Assembly (NCBI RefSeq): GCF_000522985.1
Contig: NZ_CP007128.1
Span: forward strand, 2,154,220 to 2,218,219
Length of the DNA: 64,000 nucleotides
From: Gemmatirosa kalamazoonensis
GTDB taxonomy: Bacteria; Gemmatimonadota; Gemmatimonadetes; Gemmatimonadales; Gemmatimonadaceae
Direction: 5' to 3'
Positions 33,493-41,366 of this stretch are shown here, piece by piece. A program made the position numbers and the translations under genes. The notes beneath the pieces were generated by a model. That model did no database searches, was not told the origin of the DNA, and worked only from the letters and a program-made list of their open reading frames with translations. Numbering within the stretch: position 1 is the first letter of the stretch; every line of letters begins with the position of its first letter.

Positions 33493-35036
33493 CGCGGCCG
33501 CTCGTCATCATGATGCACCCGGCCGACAACGTCGGTGTGGTGGTGCCCGACGGCGGCCTGCCCGCCGGCACGTCGTTAGGCGACGGGCTGGTGCTGCTGG
33601 ACGACGTGCCGCAGGGGCACAAGGTCGCGCTGCGCGACATCGCCGCGGGCGAGGCGGTGCGCCGCTACGGCGTCGCCATCGGCTACGCGCGCGAGGACGT
33701 CGCCGCGGGACGGTGGGTGCACGAGCGGCTCATGTCGCTCCCCGACGCGCGCCCGCTCGACGACCTGCCGATGGCCACCGCCGCGCCGCCCGTCGGCGAG
33801 CCGCTCGACGGCTACACGTTCCAGGGGTACCGCAATCGCGACGGATCGGTCGGCACCCGCAACATTCTCGCGATCACCACCACCGTGCAGTGCGTGTCCG
33901 GCGTGGTCGACTTCGCGGTGGAGCGCATCAAGGCCGAGCTGCTGCCGCGCTATCCGAACGTCGACGACGTCGTCGCGCTGGAGCACGCGTACGGCTGCGG
34001 CGTCGCGATCGACGCGGCGAACGCCTCCATCCCCATCCGCACGCTGCGCAACATCAGCCTCAACCCGAACTTCGGCGACGAGGTGATGGTCGTGAGCCTC
34101 GGCTGCGAGAAGCTGCAGCCGGCGCGGCTCATGCCACGCGGCTCGCTTCCCGTCGTCGACGACGAGCCGGACACCGTCGTGCTCCAGGACGAGCGGCACG
34201 TCGGCTTCCTGTCGATGATCGATTCGATCGTCGCGACGGCCGAGCGGCATCTCGCACGGCTCGACGCCCGGCGGCGCGAGACGTGTCCCGCGTCCGCGCT
34301 CGTCGTCGGCATGCAGTGCGGCGGCAGCGACGCGTTCTCCGGCATCACCGCGAACCCCGCGCTCGGCCGCGCCGCCGACCTGCTCGTGCGCGCCGGCGCG
34401 ACGGTGATGTTCTCCGAGACCACCGAGGTGCGCGACGGCGTCGCGCAGCTCACCGCGCGCGCCGCCACGCGCGACGTCGCCGACGCGATCGTGCGCGAGA
34501 TGGCGTGGTACGACGACTACCTTCGCGCGGGCGGCGTCGATCGCAGCGCGAACACGACGCCCGGCAACAAGCAGGGCGGCCTGTCGAACATCGTCGAGAA
34601 GGCGATGGGGTCCATCGTGAAGTCCGGCACGTCGCCCATCGTCGGCGTGCTGTCGCCGGGCGAGCGGCTGCGCGATCGCGGCATCGGCCGAGGACTCGTC
34701 TACGCCGCGACGCCGGCGAGCGATTTCGTGTGTGGCACGCTGCAGCTCGCGGCGGGCATGAACGTGCACGTCTTCACCACTGGCCGCGGCACGCCGTACG
34801 GCCTCGCGGAGTGTCCCGTCATCAAGGTCGCGACGCGCTCCGACCTCGCGCGCCGCTGGCACGACCTCATGGACGTGAACGCCGGCCGCATCGCCGACGG
34901 CGACGCCGACATCGAGTCGCTGGGCTGGGAGATCTTCGAGACGATCCTCGAGGTCGCGAGCGGCCGGCGCACGTGGGCCGAGCGATGGGGGCTGCGCAAC
35001 GCGCTCACGCTGTTCAATCCCGCGCCGGTGACTTGA
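33489..35036 (+). CDS. garD: Galactarate dehydratase (altronate/galactarate dehydratase family)
   Basis: This 515-residue enzyme dehydrates galactarate to 5-keto-4-deoxyglucarate, feeding the same aldolase. The N-terminal SAF-like domain (about 1-95) includes [18 protein letters not shown]. The core domain has [12 protein letters not shown] near 115, EHAYGCGVA near 160, [11 protein letters not shown] near 200 and [12 protein letters not shown] near 275, with the Cys residues of the family. Its GTG start overlaps the garR stop. With gudD it gives the operon two entry points; a glycerate kinase gene to finish the pathway is not in the window. Confidence 0.94.
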   Translation: MTRPLVIMMHPADNVGVVVPDGGLPAGTSLGDGLVLLDDVPQGHKVALRDIAAGEAVRRYGVAIGYAREDVAAGRWVHERLMSLPDARPLDDLPMATAAPPVGEPLDGYTFQGYRNRDGSVGTRNILAITTTVQCVSGVVDFAVERIKAELLPRYPNVDDVVALEHAYGCGVAIDAANASIPIRTLRNISLNPNFGDEVMVVSLGCEKLQPARLMPRGSLPVVDDEPDTVVLQDERHVGFLSMIDSIVATAERHLARLDARRRETCPASALVVGMQCGGSDAFSGITANPALGRAADLLVRAGATVMFSETTEVRDGVAQLTARAATRDVADAIVREMAWYDDYLRAGGVDRSANTTPGNKQGGLSNIVEKAMGSIVKSGTSPIVGVLSPGERLRDRGIGRGLVYAATPASDFVCGTLQLAAGMNVHVFTTGRGTPYGLAECPVIKVATRSDLARRWHDLMDVNAGRIADGDADIESLGWEIFETILEVASGRRTWAERWGLRNALTLFNPAPVT

Positions 35037-35043
35037 AACGAAT

Positions 35044-35180
35044 CGGGACTCGGGACTCGGGACTCGGGACTCGGGACTCGGGACTCGGGGGGGATGGCAC
35101 TCGCTCCGCTCGTGCCTTCATGAGAGCGAGCGTAGCGAGCACACCGCCCCGAGTCCCGAGTCCCGAGTCCCCAGTCCCGA
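35044..35180. repeat. Tandem-armed hairpin, 7-nt unit version
   Basis: The left arm (35044-35085) is six copies of CGGGACT. The right arm (35149-35180) has four complementary AGTCCCG units, one with a variant base. The loop of about 55 nt contains its own imperfect inverted repeat (CACTCGCTCCGCTCGTG against GAGCGAGCGTAGCGAGCAC). It lies between convergent genes garD and the small protein at 35181, and its right arm abuts that gene's stop codon. Confidence 0.9.
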
Positions 35181-35489
35181 CTAGGTCACCGGCGTCGGGT
35201 TGACGCTCTGGGTCGCGGCCGGGGCGACGCGCGGGCGCTGATGCCAGCGGCCCTGTGCGGGCGCGGCGCGGCGGGCGAGCAGGTCGTCGTAGTACGCCAC
35301 GACGCGCGCCCGCACGCCGGCCGGGGTGTCGCTCGCCTCGGCACGGAACGGGGCGTGGCGCTCGTACTGCTCGGTGGACACTTCGAACCACCACCAGGCA
35401 TCGCCGGCGCGGGTCCTCGAGTTCTCGATGCGGCACCGGAACGTGCGGCCGGCGTCGATGAAGCTGAACTCCTCTCCTCGGACGTCCAT
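35181..35489 (-). CDS. Small conserved-looking hypothetical protein
   Basis: This 102-residue protein starts MDVRGEEFSFIDAGRTFRC and continues with a beta-rich core (CRIENSRTRAGDAWWWFEV), then a helix (PAGVRARVVAYYDDLLARRA) and a disordered tail. The Trp-rich AWWWF block and the even composition suggest a real gene. I do not recognise the family. It is transcribed towards the CGGGACT hairpin and is followed upstream on the same strand by a 55-residue basic protein and a cold-shock gene. Confidence 0.6.
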   Translation of the reverse strand: MDVRGEEFSFIDAGRTFRCRIENSRTRAGDAWWWFEVSTEQYERHAPFRAEASDTPAGVRARVVAYYDDLLARRAAPAQGRWHQRPRVAPAATQSVNPTPVT

Positions 35490-35533
35490 GCGATCTCCCT
35501 CCGTGCGCCGTCGGGCGCGTGTTGATGCGGGCG

Positions 35534-35701
35534 TCAGCTCTCGATCGGTCGCTCGGCGTCGGCGGGCTCCGCCGGCTGCTCCTGCAGCTCGTCGGTGTCG
35601 GCGGTGCGCTCCTGGCGACGGCGGAGCTTCTCCTCCTTGCGCACCTTGCGATCGAGCTCCTTCTGACGCTTCTCGAACTGGTAGTTCGGCTTTCTCGGCA
35701 T
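35534..35701 (-). CDS. 55-residue basic coiled-coil protein next to cspA-type gene
   Basis: Read on the minus strand from the ATG at 35701 this gives MPRKPNYQFEKRQKELDRKV, then an Arg/Lys/Glu helix (RKEEKLRRRQER), then an acidic tail ending ERPIES. Short proteins starting with the same KPNYxFEKRQ motif are common in proteobacteria and have no known function. The stop is TGA at 35534-35536. It was found by direct reading, being too short for an ordinary ORF cut-off. The strongly alternating charge favours a single helix; an RNA- or ribosome-associated role is a guess prompted by the neighbouring cold-shock and bS21 genes. Confidence 0.7.
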   Translation of the reverse strand: MPRKPNYQFEKRQKELDRKVRKEEKLRRRQERTADTDELQEQPAEPADAERPIES

Positions 35702-35755
35702 GGCGGGGGCCTCGTGGCGGTGAGGCGGCAGGCGGGGGTGCCTAACGAACGGGAG

Positions 35756-35785
35756 CGGCCGGTCTGATGGCGATCAGACCGGCCG
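35756..35785 (-). terminator. Terminator hairpin of the minus-strand cold-shock gene
   Basis: CGGCCGGTCTGAT and ATCAGACCGGCCG form a perfect 13-bp stem with a 4-nt loop, 32 nt after the csp stop. On the minus strand it is followed by CTCCCGTTCGTT, a weak T-rich tail that runs into a CGTTAGGC word at 35740-35747. Confidence 0.65.
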
Positions 35786-35817
35786 CGACGGCGACGGCGG
35801 GCGCCGCCGAGAGCTCG

Positions 35818-36024
35818 TCAGAGGCTGACGACGTTCTCCGCGGCCGGGCCCTTCTGGCCCTGCACGATGTCGAACTCGACGCGCTCACCCTCGGCGAGCG
35901 ACTTGTAGCCCTGCTTCTGAATCGCGGAGTGGTGCACGAAGCAATCCTTCGAGCCGTTCTCGGGCGTGATGAAGCCGAAGCCCTTGCTGTCGTTGAACCA
36001 CTTCACGGTTCCAGTCGTGCGCAT
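35818..36024 (-). CDS. Cold-shock protein (CspA family)
   Basis: This 68-residue single OB-fold protein has both RNA-binding motifs: KGFGFITPE (RNP-1) near 14 and FVHHSAI (RNP-2) near 29, and ends [10 protein letters not shown]. CspA-type proteins melt structured RNA. It is preceded on the minus strand by a long leader (36025 to about 36140) containing a GC-rich hairpin followed by TTTT. That leader is duplicated in front of rpsU at 36690. Confidence 0.97.
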   Translation of the reverse strand: MRTTGTVKWFNDSKGFGFITPENGSKDCFVHHSAIQKQGYKSLAEGERVEFDIVQGQKGPAAENVVSL

Positions 36025-36086
36025 GTGTACGTACTCCTGCTGGTGTTGTCGCGACGCCGCCATCCGCCCACCCGGGCAGAATGCAA

Positions 36087-36136
36087 AAGGGCCCCCGCGA
36101 GAGCGAGGGCCCCTGTCCATCGGCGGTGTATGCGCG
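36087..36136 (-). promoter_or_regulatory. Duplicated leader element with terminator-like hairpin upstream of csp
   Basis: Read on the minus strand: GCATACACCGCCGATGGACA, then AGGGGCCCTCGC-TCTC-GCGGGGGCCC and TTTTGC. The hairpin has about 12 bp including two G-T pairs, and the T run makes it look like an intrinsic terminator placed inside the csp leader. The same block (CACACCGC, GGACAGGGGCCCTCGCTCT, GGGCCCCT) stands before rpsU at 36690-36736. Attenuation or a cold-sensitive switch is inferred, not shown. Confidence 0.6.
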
Positions 36137-36206
36137 CTGCGCATGTGTCGCTCCCGGAGGCTAATGCATCGACGTGCCCAGCGCAACGTGCGGGGCCGTT
36201 AGGCGG

Positions 36207-36539
36207 TCAGCGCAGGAGGCGCAGGCCGGCGCGATCCAGCGGCGCGGCCCCGCGCGCGACCCCGCGATCGATGCCGTCGAGCGTGCGGAACAGGACCTCG
36301 CGTGTGCGGCGGCTCTCGGGCTCGGCGAGGTAGGCGGCGAGCGCGGCCCGGCGACGCAGCGACGCGCGGCACGGTAGGGGCACGCCGGCGCACGATCCGC
36401 CGACGGGCGGCGGCTGATCGGGATGCCGCGTGGGGCGGTGCAGCGTGAGCCGCGGGCGCGGGACGCGGGGTGTCGCGCTCGGCGTCACCGGGTCCGGTCG
36501 GTGGGAGTCCGCCACGGTCATGGCGTCGTGCCGAGCCAT
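36207..36539 (-). CDS. Uncertain small Arg/Pro-rich hypothetical protein
   Basis: A 110-residue minus-strand frame ends RAGLRLLR and contains a plausible helical stretch (RRRAALAAYLAEPESRRTRE, VLFRTLDGIDRG). The first half is Pro/Arg-rich and may be spurious. I see no family and no clear ribosome site. If it is not a gene, the region 36140-36690 holds only a CGTTAGGC word at 36198 and nothing else I can support. Confidence 0.3.
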   Translation of the reverse strand: MARHDAMTVADSHRPDPVTPSATPRVPRPRLTLHRPTRHPDQPPPVGGSCAGVPLPCRASLRRRAALAAYLAEPESRRTREVLFRTLDGIDRGVARGAAPLDRAGLRLLR

Positions 36540-36689
36540 CGTGCAGCGCGCATGGCGGCCTCCAATCCGGAGCCGACGCGGCCCTGGCTCACGAAAGCTG
36601 GACGGTACCGACAACGGTGTCAACCGCGCGCGTCCTAGACAACACCCGAGGCCAACGTTACCGTGGTGCAGCGACACGTGCGCTAGCGC

Positions 36690-36736
36690 ACACACCGCGG
36701 ACGGACAGGGGCCCTCGCTCTGCGTGGGCCCCTGTC
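36690..36736 (+). promoter_or_regulatory. Leader element with perfect hairpin upstream of rpsU-csp
   Basis: CACACACCGCGGAC is followed by GACAGGGGCCC (36704-36714) and GGGCCCCTGTC (36726-36736), a perfect 11-bp stem with loop TCGCTCTGCGT, then GCGTTTCG. Up to the loop it is nearly the same sequence as the element before the minus-strand csp gene. It ends 43 nt before the rpsU start. Confidence 0.6.
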
Positions 36737-36779
36737 GCGTTTCGACGTCGTACGGACACGCATCCCGCCGCGAGGCATC

Positions 36780-37025
36780 ATGATCGAGATCACGCTGCAG
36801 GAGGGTGACCGGCTCGAATGGGCGCTGAAGAGCTTCAAGCGCAAGGTCATCCAGAGCGGGCTGTTCGCGGAGCTGCGCCGCCGACGCCACTACGTGAAAC
36901 CGAGCGAGGCGCGAGCGCTCAAGGACGAACTCGCGCTGCGCCGCGCCCGCGCCGCCGCGCGTCGCGCGGCGCGTCTGCGTGGCCGTCGCGCCGCGAGTCG
37001 GAGCCCGCGGCACGACGCCCACTGA
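36780..37025 (+). CDS. rpsU: Small ribosomal subunit protein bS21
   Basis: This 81-residue protein matches bS21: [22 protein letters not shown] at residues 8-29 and [17 protein letters not shown] after it. The C-terminal 30 residues are an Arg/Ala-rich extension ([18 protein letters not shown]), as in several high-GC bacteria. bS21 helps the 30S subunit engage mRNA near the anti-Shine-Dalgarno. The csp gene follows after 53 nt, and the shared leader suggests joint control with cold shock. Confidence 0.92.
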   Translation: MIEITLQEGDRLEWALKSFKRKVIQSGLFAELRRRRHYVKPSEARALKDELALRRARAAARRAARLRGRRAASRSPRHDAH

Positions 37026-37078
37026 CACACGGCGCCGTCCGGCGCCAGCACCCCACGCTCCGCACGGAGGCCGGCACG

Positions 37079-37402
37079 ATGCGCACGAAAGGCACAGTGA
37101 AGTGGTTCAACGCCGACAAGGGCTTCGGCTTCATCACGCCCGAAGACGGAAGCAAGGACCTGTTCGTTCATCACTCCGCGATTCAGGGCACCGGCTTCAA
37201 GTCGCTCGACGAAGGCGAGAACGTGGAGTTCGACGTCGTGCAGGGGCAGAAGGGGCCGGCCGCGGAGAACGTGACGCGGCTGGGCGGCGGGCGGCCGAGT
37301 GGTGGGGGCGGCGGCGGAGGCCGCGGTGGCTACGGCGGGGGCGGCGGCGGTGGTGGGGGCTACGGTGGTGGCGGTGGCGGCGGCCGGCGGCGCGACCACT
37401 GA
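37079..37402 (+). CDS. Cold-shock protein with glycine-rich C-terminal tail
   Basis: This 107-residue protein has a full cold-shock domain (residues 1-68; KGFGFITPE and FVHHSAI) very close to the one encoded at 35818. It then has a tail of about 38 residues of glycine with scattered Tyr and Arg ([11 protein letters not shown], ending GRRRDH). Such RGG/YGG tails are known from plant and cyanobacterial RNA-binding proteins and can drive RNA binding or condensation. A CGGAGG ribosome site precedes the ATG. It is cotranscribed with rpsU. Confidence 0.95.
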   Translation: MRTKGTVKWFNADKGFGFITPEDGSKDLFVHHSAIQGTGFKSLDEGENVEFDVVQGQKGPAAENVTRLGGGRPSGGGGGGGRGGYGGGGGGGGGYGGGGGGGRRRDH

Positions 37403-37436
37403 GCCGCCCGACGCGGGCCTAACGACGATTCTCGTG

Positions 37437-37472
37437 CACGGCCGGGCGCCATCGCCCGGCCGTGTTCGTTCG
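37437..37472 (+). terminator. Intrinsic terminator of the rpsU-csp operon
   Basis: CACGGCCGGGCG and CGCCCGGCCGTG form a perfect 12-bp stem with loop CCAT, followed by TTCGTTCG. A GCCTAAC word lies 14 nt ahead of the stem. Confidence 0.7.
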
Positions 37473-37540
37473 TGGTGGGGCTGGACCTTGCCGCCGCCGT
37501 CGTCTACGCTCCCGGGGCTCGCTCATCACTCGAGGATCGC

Positions 37541-38704
37541 GTGACCGACCCCGCCGCACCCGGAGATCCCAACGCGTCGTCGCCGGCCGACCGGTCGTTC
37601 GCGGCCGCGGTCGCGCACTCGCCGACGCTGCTCGCTGGCATCGTGCAGCTCGCCGCCGACGGCATCGTCTCGATCGACGACGAGGAGCGCATCCACCTCT
37701 TCAACGCCGGCGCGGAGGAGATCTTCGGCTACTCGGCCGACGAGGTGATCGGCCAGCGGCTCGAGCTGCTGCTCCCCGAGCGGTTCCGCGCGGTGCACAG
37801 CGCCGAGCACCTGCCGTACTTCACGCGCGCGCACGAGTCGGCGCGACGCATGGGCGCGCGCCGGGAGGTCTACGGCCGGCGCAAGAACGGCGACGAGTTT
37901 CCGGCCGAGGTGGCGATCTCGAAGGTCAGCGTCGACGGCCGCATCATGTACAACGCCGTCGTGCGCGACGTCACCGCGCGCAAGCACTACGAGGCGGAGC
38001 TGCGGGCGCGCGGCGAGGCGCTCGAGCGCTCGAACGCGGAGCTCGAGCAGTTCGCGTACGTCGCGAGCCACGATCTGCAGGAGCCGCTGCGCATGGTGGC
38101 GAGCTACACGCAGCTCCTCGCCAGGCGCTACGAGGGCAAGCTGGACGCGCAGGCCGACAAGTACATCCACTTCGCCGTCGACGGCGCGCAGCGCATGCAG
38201 ACCCTGATCAACGACCTGCTCGCGCTCTCGCGCGTCGGCACCCAGGGGAAGCCGTTCCGGCCGGTGGACGTGAACGAGGTGGTGCGGCGCGCGCTGCGCT
38301 GGCTCGACGCGGCGATGGCCGACAGCGGCGGCACCGTCGACGTGGGTCCGCTCCCCACCGTGCTCGGCGACGCGGGCCAGCTCGAGCAGCTGTTCCAGAA
38401 CCTGCTCGCGAACGCGCTGAAGTTCCGCCGCCCGGGCGTCGCGCCGCGCGCCACCGTCGTCGCCGAGCCCGATGGCGCGAGCTGGCGGTTCGCCGTGCGC
38501 GACAACGGCATCGGCTTCGAGCAGGAGTTCGCGGAGCAGATCTTCGTCGTGTTCCAGCGGCTCCACACGCGCGCGGAGTACGACGGCACGGGCGTGGGCC
38601 TCGCGATCTGCAAGAAGATCGTGGAGCGCCACGGCGGCCGGATCTGGGCCGAGAGCGCGCCGAACGAGGGAACGACCTTCTACTTCACGCTGCCCCGTTC
38701 ATGA
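37541..38704 (+). CDS. PAS-domain sensor histidine kinase
   Basis: This 387-residue soluble kinase has a PAS domain at about 30-145 ([37 protein letters not shown]). A phytochrome-type HisKA domain follows with [19 protein letters not shown] (phospho-acceptor His near 183). The ATP-binding domain has [26 protein letters not shown] and [24 protein letters not shown] 37541 has a GAGGA site ahead; an upstream start at 37472 is possible. Its stop overlaps the ATG of a CheY-like partner, the classic arrangement of bacteriophytochrome-type kinases with Rcp1-like regulators, although the sensor here is PAS, not phytochrome. Confidence 0.92.
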   Translation: MTDPAAPGDPNASSPADRSFAAAVAHSPTLLAGIVQLAADGIVSIDDEERIHLFNAGAEEIFGYSADEVIGQRLELLLPERFRAVHSAEHLPYFTRAHESARRMGARREVYGRRKNGDEFPAEVAISKVSVDGRIMYNAVVRDVTARKHYEAELRARGEALERSNAELEQFAYVASHDLQEPLRMVASYTQLLARRYEGKLDAQADKYIHFAVDGAQRMQTLINDLLALSRVGTQGKPFRPVDVNEVVRRALRWLDAAMADSGGTVDVGPLPTVLGDAGQLEQLFQNLLANALKFRRPGVAPRATVVAEPDGASWRFAVRDNGIGFEQEFAEQIFVVFQRLHTRAEYDGTGVGLAICKKIVERHGGRIWAESAPNEGTTFYFTLPRS

Positions 38705-39138
38705 TGAGCGACCCGATCGAGATCCTGCTCGTCGAGGACAATCCCGGCGACGTCGAGCTGACGCGCGAGGCGCTTCTCGACAGCAAGATGCACATGAACC
38801 TCAGCGTCGTGAGCGACGGCGTCGAGGCGCTCGCGTTCCTGCGGCGCGAGGGCAGCTACGCCGATGCGCCGCACCCCGACCTCATCCTGCTCGACCTCAA
38901 TCTGCCGAAGAAGGACGGCCGCGCGGTGCTCGGCGAGATCAAGCAGGATCCGGTGCTGCGCCACATCCCGGTCGTCGTGCTCACGAGCTCTCGCGCCGAG
39001 CAGGACATCCTGAAAGCGTACGACCTGCACGCGAACTGCTACGTGACGAAGCCGGTCGACTTCGACCAGTTCATCACGATCGTGCGCTCCATCGAGCAGT
39101 TCTGGTTCACCGTCGTGCGCCTGCCGCGCGATCGATGA
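38701..39138 (+). CDS. Single-domain response regulator (Rcp1/CheY-like)
   Basis: This 145-residue receiver-only protein has the acidic pocket VEDNPGD near 11, the phospho-Asp in [13 protein letters not shown] near 67, and the conserved Thr/Lys in VVLTSS and VTKPVD. The C-terminal extension ([19 protein letters not shown]) is typical of Rcp1-type regulators paired with SHDLQEPLR kinases. It overlaps the kinase gene before it and the REC-kinase gene after it by 4 nt each (ATGA), so the three are a translationally coupled relay. Confidence 0.93.
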   Translation: MMSDPIEILLVEDNPGDVELTREALLDSKMHMNLSVVSDGVEALAFLRREGSYADAPHPDLILLDLNLPKKDGRAVLGEIKQDPVLRHIPVVVLTSSRAEQDILKAYDLHANCYVTKPVDFDQFITIVRSIEQFWFTVVRLPRDR

Positions 39139-40268
39139 GCCCGGGCGGGGAGGGAAGGGACGCGCCGCTCACGATCCTCATGGTGGAGGACAACCCGGGC
39201 GACGCCGAGCTGCTGCGGCTCTCGCTCGAGGAGGGCGCCGGATCGAACGACGCGTCGGGCGCGGCGAACGCCGTGGTGCTGCACGCCGAGCGGGTGAGCG
39301 AGGCGCGCACGCTGCTCGCCTCGCATCCGGTGGACGTCGTGCTGCTCGACCTCTCGCTCCCCGACGCGCGCGGCCTCGACACCGTGGCGCGCGTGCGCGA
39401 TGCCGCGCCGCACCTGCCGATCGTGGTGCTCACGGGACTCGACGACGAGGCGCTCGCCGTGCGCGCGGTGCAGGCCGGTGCGCAGGACTATCTCGTGAAG
39501 GGCGCCGTCACCGGGCGCGGGATGTGGCGCGCGGTGCGCCACGCGCGCGAGCGGCAGCGCCTGGTCGAGGCGGCGCGCCGCGCGACGCACGCGCGCGACG
39601 TGGTGCTCGGCGTCGTCGCCCACGACCTGCGCAATCCGTTAGGCGCGGTGAAGATGTGCGCCGCCGCGCTCGCGTCGCAGGAGTCGCCGGACGCGTCGCA
39701 GGTCGGCGAGCTGGCGGGCGTCATCCGCAGCTCCGTGGACCTCATGGAGCGCATCATCCGCGACCTGCTCGACGTCTCCGCGATCGAGGCCGGCCGGCTC
39801 GCCGTCGATCCGGAGCCGACGTCGGTGGCCGCGGTGCTCGCGCTCGCGCACGAGCTGGCCGAGCCGCTCGCCGCCGAGCGCGGGGTGACGCTCGCGCTGC
39901 GCTCGTCGGCCGGCGGGGTGAGCGTGAACGGCGACGGGGCGCGCCTCCAGCAGGCGTTGGGCAACCTGCTCGGCAACGCCGTCAAGTTCACGCCGCGCGG
40001 CGGGCGCGTGACGCTCGGCGCCGCGCGCACCGACGACGGGCGTGCGGTGCGCTTCGAGGTCGCCGACACCGGCCCGGGCATCCCGCCCGAGCACCTGCCG
40101 CACGTCTTCGACCGGTTCTGGCAGGCGCGCGAGACGCGGCGCGGCGGCGCGGGGCTCGGCCTGGCGATCGTGAAGGGGATCGCCGAGGCGCACGGCGGCG
40201 CCGCCGGCGTGGAGAGCGCGTCAGGCGCCGGCGCGCGCTTCTGGCTCACCGTGCCCGTCAGCGACTGA
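39135..40268 (+). CDS. Receiver-histidine kinase hybrid
   Basis: This 377-residue protein has an N-terminal receiver ([18 protein letters not shown]; phospho-Asp in [13 protein letters not shown] near 72; KGAV) followed by a kinase core: H-box [15 protein letters not shown] near 162, N-box [12 protein letters not shown] near 279, [11 protein letters not shown] and [18 protein letters not shown]. With the receiver in front, it probably takes phosphate or a signal from the preceding regulator and then acts as kinase. The last 48 nt overlap the convergent universal stress protein gene. Confidence 0.92.
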   Translation: MSPGGEGRDAPLTILMVEDNPGDAELLRLSLEEGAGSNDASGAANAVVLHAERVSEARTLLASHPVDVVLLDLSLPDARGLDTVARVRDAAPHLPIVVLTGLDDEALAVRAVQAGAQDYLVKGAVTGRGMWRAVRHARERQRLVEAARRATHARDVVLGVVAHDLRNPLGAVKMCAAALASQESPDASQVGELAGVIRSSVDLMERIIRDLLDVSAIEAGRLAVDPEPTSVAAVLALAHELAEPLAAERGVTLALRSSAGGVSVNGDGARLQQALGNLLGNAVKFTPRGGRVTLGAARTDDGRAVRFEVADTGPGIPPEHLPHVFDRFWQARETRRGGAGLGLAIVKGIAEAHGGAAGVESASGAGARFWLTVPVSD

Positions 40269-41114
40269 CGGCAGCGCACCGAGCCGGTGTGTCAGCCGCG
40301 CGGCCGCCGTGGGGCAGGGCGCGGGGCAGGCGAGCACGGAGCAGCCGGGCAGCCGCGCGCTCGTGCCGCGGATCACGTCGGTCGCCACGCTGCCGACGAG
40401 CAGCCGCTCGACGAAGCCGGCGCCGCGCGTCCCCACCGCGACGAGGTCCGCGCCGACGTGCGCGGCGTAGTCGAGCAGCTCCGCCGCGGGGTCGCCGACG
40501 AGCGTCGCGGTGCCGACGCGCACGTCGGGGCGCGCCTCGCCGGCGCCGCACTCCTCGCAGCCCGTGGTGCCGTGCCGCAGCGCCGCGGCGAGCCGCTGGA
40601 GCCGGCCGTGCAGCCCCGGCGTGCCCGACGGCGACTCGACGACACCGGGCTCCCACAGCTCCACGCGCGGCTTCACGTGCACGAGCGACAGGATGCCGCC
40701 GGGCGCGAGCAGCCGCGCCGCGATCGCCGCTGCGCGCAGGCTCGCCGCGCCGAAGTCGAGCGCGACCACCGCGCGCCGGAACACGCCATCGGCCTCGGGG
40801 CCCACCGCGAGCACCGGCCGGTCGCCGCCGCGCAGCACGCGCAGCGACGTCTCGGTGCCGAGCAGCCGCTCGTACAGCCGGTGCCGGCCGATGTCGAGCA
40901 CGACGAGCGACGCGCGCTCCTCGTCCGCCACCGCCGCGATGGCGTCGGCGGACGGCGCGCTCACGATGCGCGTGGGCCACGCCATCGCCCCGTCGCCGAG
41001 CTGGCAGGCGAGCCGCTCGGCGGTCAGCAGGGCCGGCGCGCCGTCGTCGCGGCCGTCGCTCGCCACGATGATGGGACGGGTCCGGAGCTCGGGGATGGTA
41101 AGCGTGGTGGGCAT
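40221..41114 (-). CDS. Universal stress protein with tandem Usp domains
   Basis: This 297-residue protein has a first Usp-like half (IIVASDGRDDGAPALLTAERLA, SLVVLDIGRHRLYERLLGT) and a complete second half (AVVALDFGAASLRAAAIAARLL, LSLVHVKP). The ATP-binding GxxGxnG(S/T) pattern is seen as VGTRGAGFVERLLVGSVATDVI near 240. Usp proteins bind ATP and support survival under stress. A pair of Cys residues (CEEC, near 187) between strands could bind metal. It is convergent with the hybrid kinase and shares 48 nt with it. Confidence 0.85.
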   Translation of the reverse strand: MPTTLTIPELRTRPIIVASDGRDDGAPALLTAERLACQLGDGAMAWPTRIVSAPSADAIAAVADEERASLVVLDIGRHRLYERLLGTETSLRVLRGGDRPVLAVGPEADGVFRRAVVALDFGAASLRAAAIAARLLAPGGILSLVHVKPRVELWEPGVVESPSGTPGLHGRLQRLAAALRHGTTGCEECGAGEARPDVRVGTATLVGDPAAELLDYAAHVGADLVAVGTRGAGFVERLLVGSVATDVIRGTSARLPGCSVLACPAPCPTAAARLTHRLGALPSVADGHGEPEARAGA

Positions 41115-41167
41115 GGCGGCGACCTCGGACAGGGACGCCGTACGATGCCGCGGCGCGGTGGCGCGGG

Positions 41168-41247
41168 GTGTCGGGGGGATGCCCCCGGTGCGGTCGGGAG
41201 AGTGCCGCGCGCGGTCGGTCGGCCGACGGTAGGGGATCCCCCGACAC
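41168..41247. promoter_or_regulatory. Inverted repeat in the divergent usp/multicopper oxidase region
   Basis: GTGTCGGGGGGAT (41168-41180) and ATCCCCCGACAC (41236-41247) are near-perfect complements 55 nt apart, in the 252-nt region between the usp and oxidase starts. The loop contains further GGTCGGTCGGCC self-complementary sequence. It may be an operator pair or a DNA loop site; nothing shows which. Confidence 0.4.
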
Positions 41248-41366
41248 GGCGACCGGCGGTCCCCGCACGAACGTTCCGCGCACTCCCCGACCGATCGCGT
41301 GAACCGGCGCCGGTATCCTGAGTCCGGACGCCAAACCGGCGCCGCTCACCCGCTCCGATCGCGACC

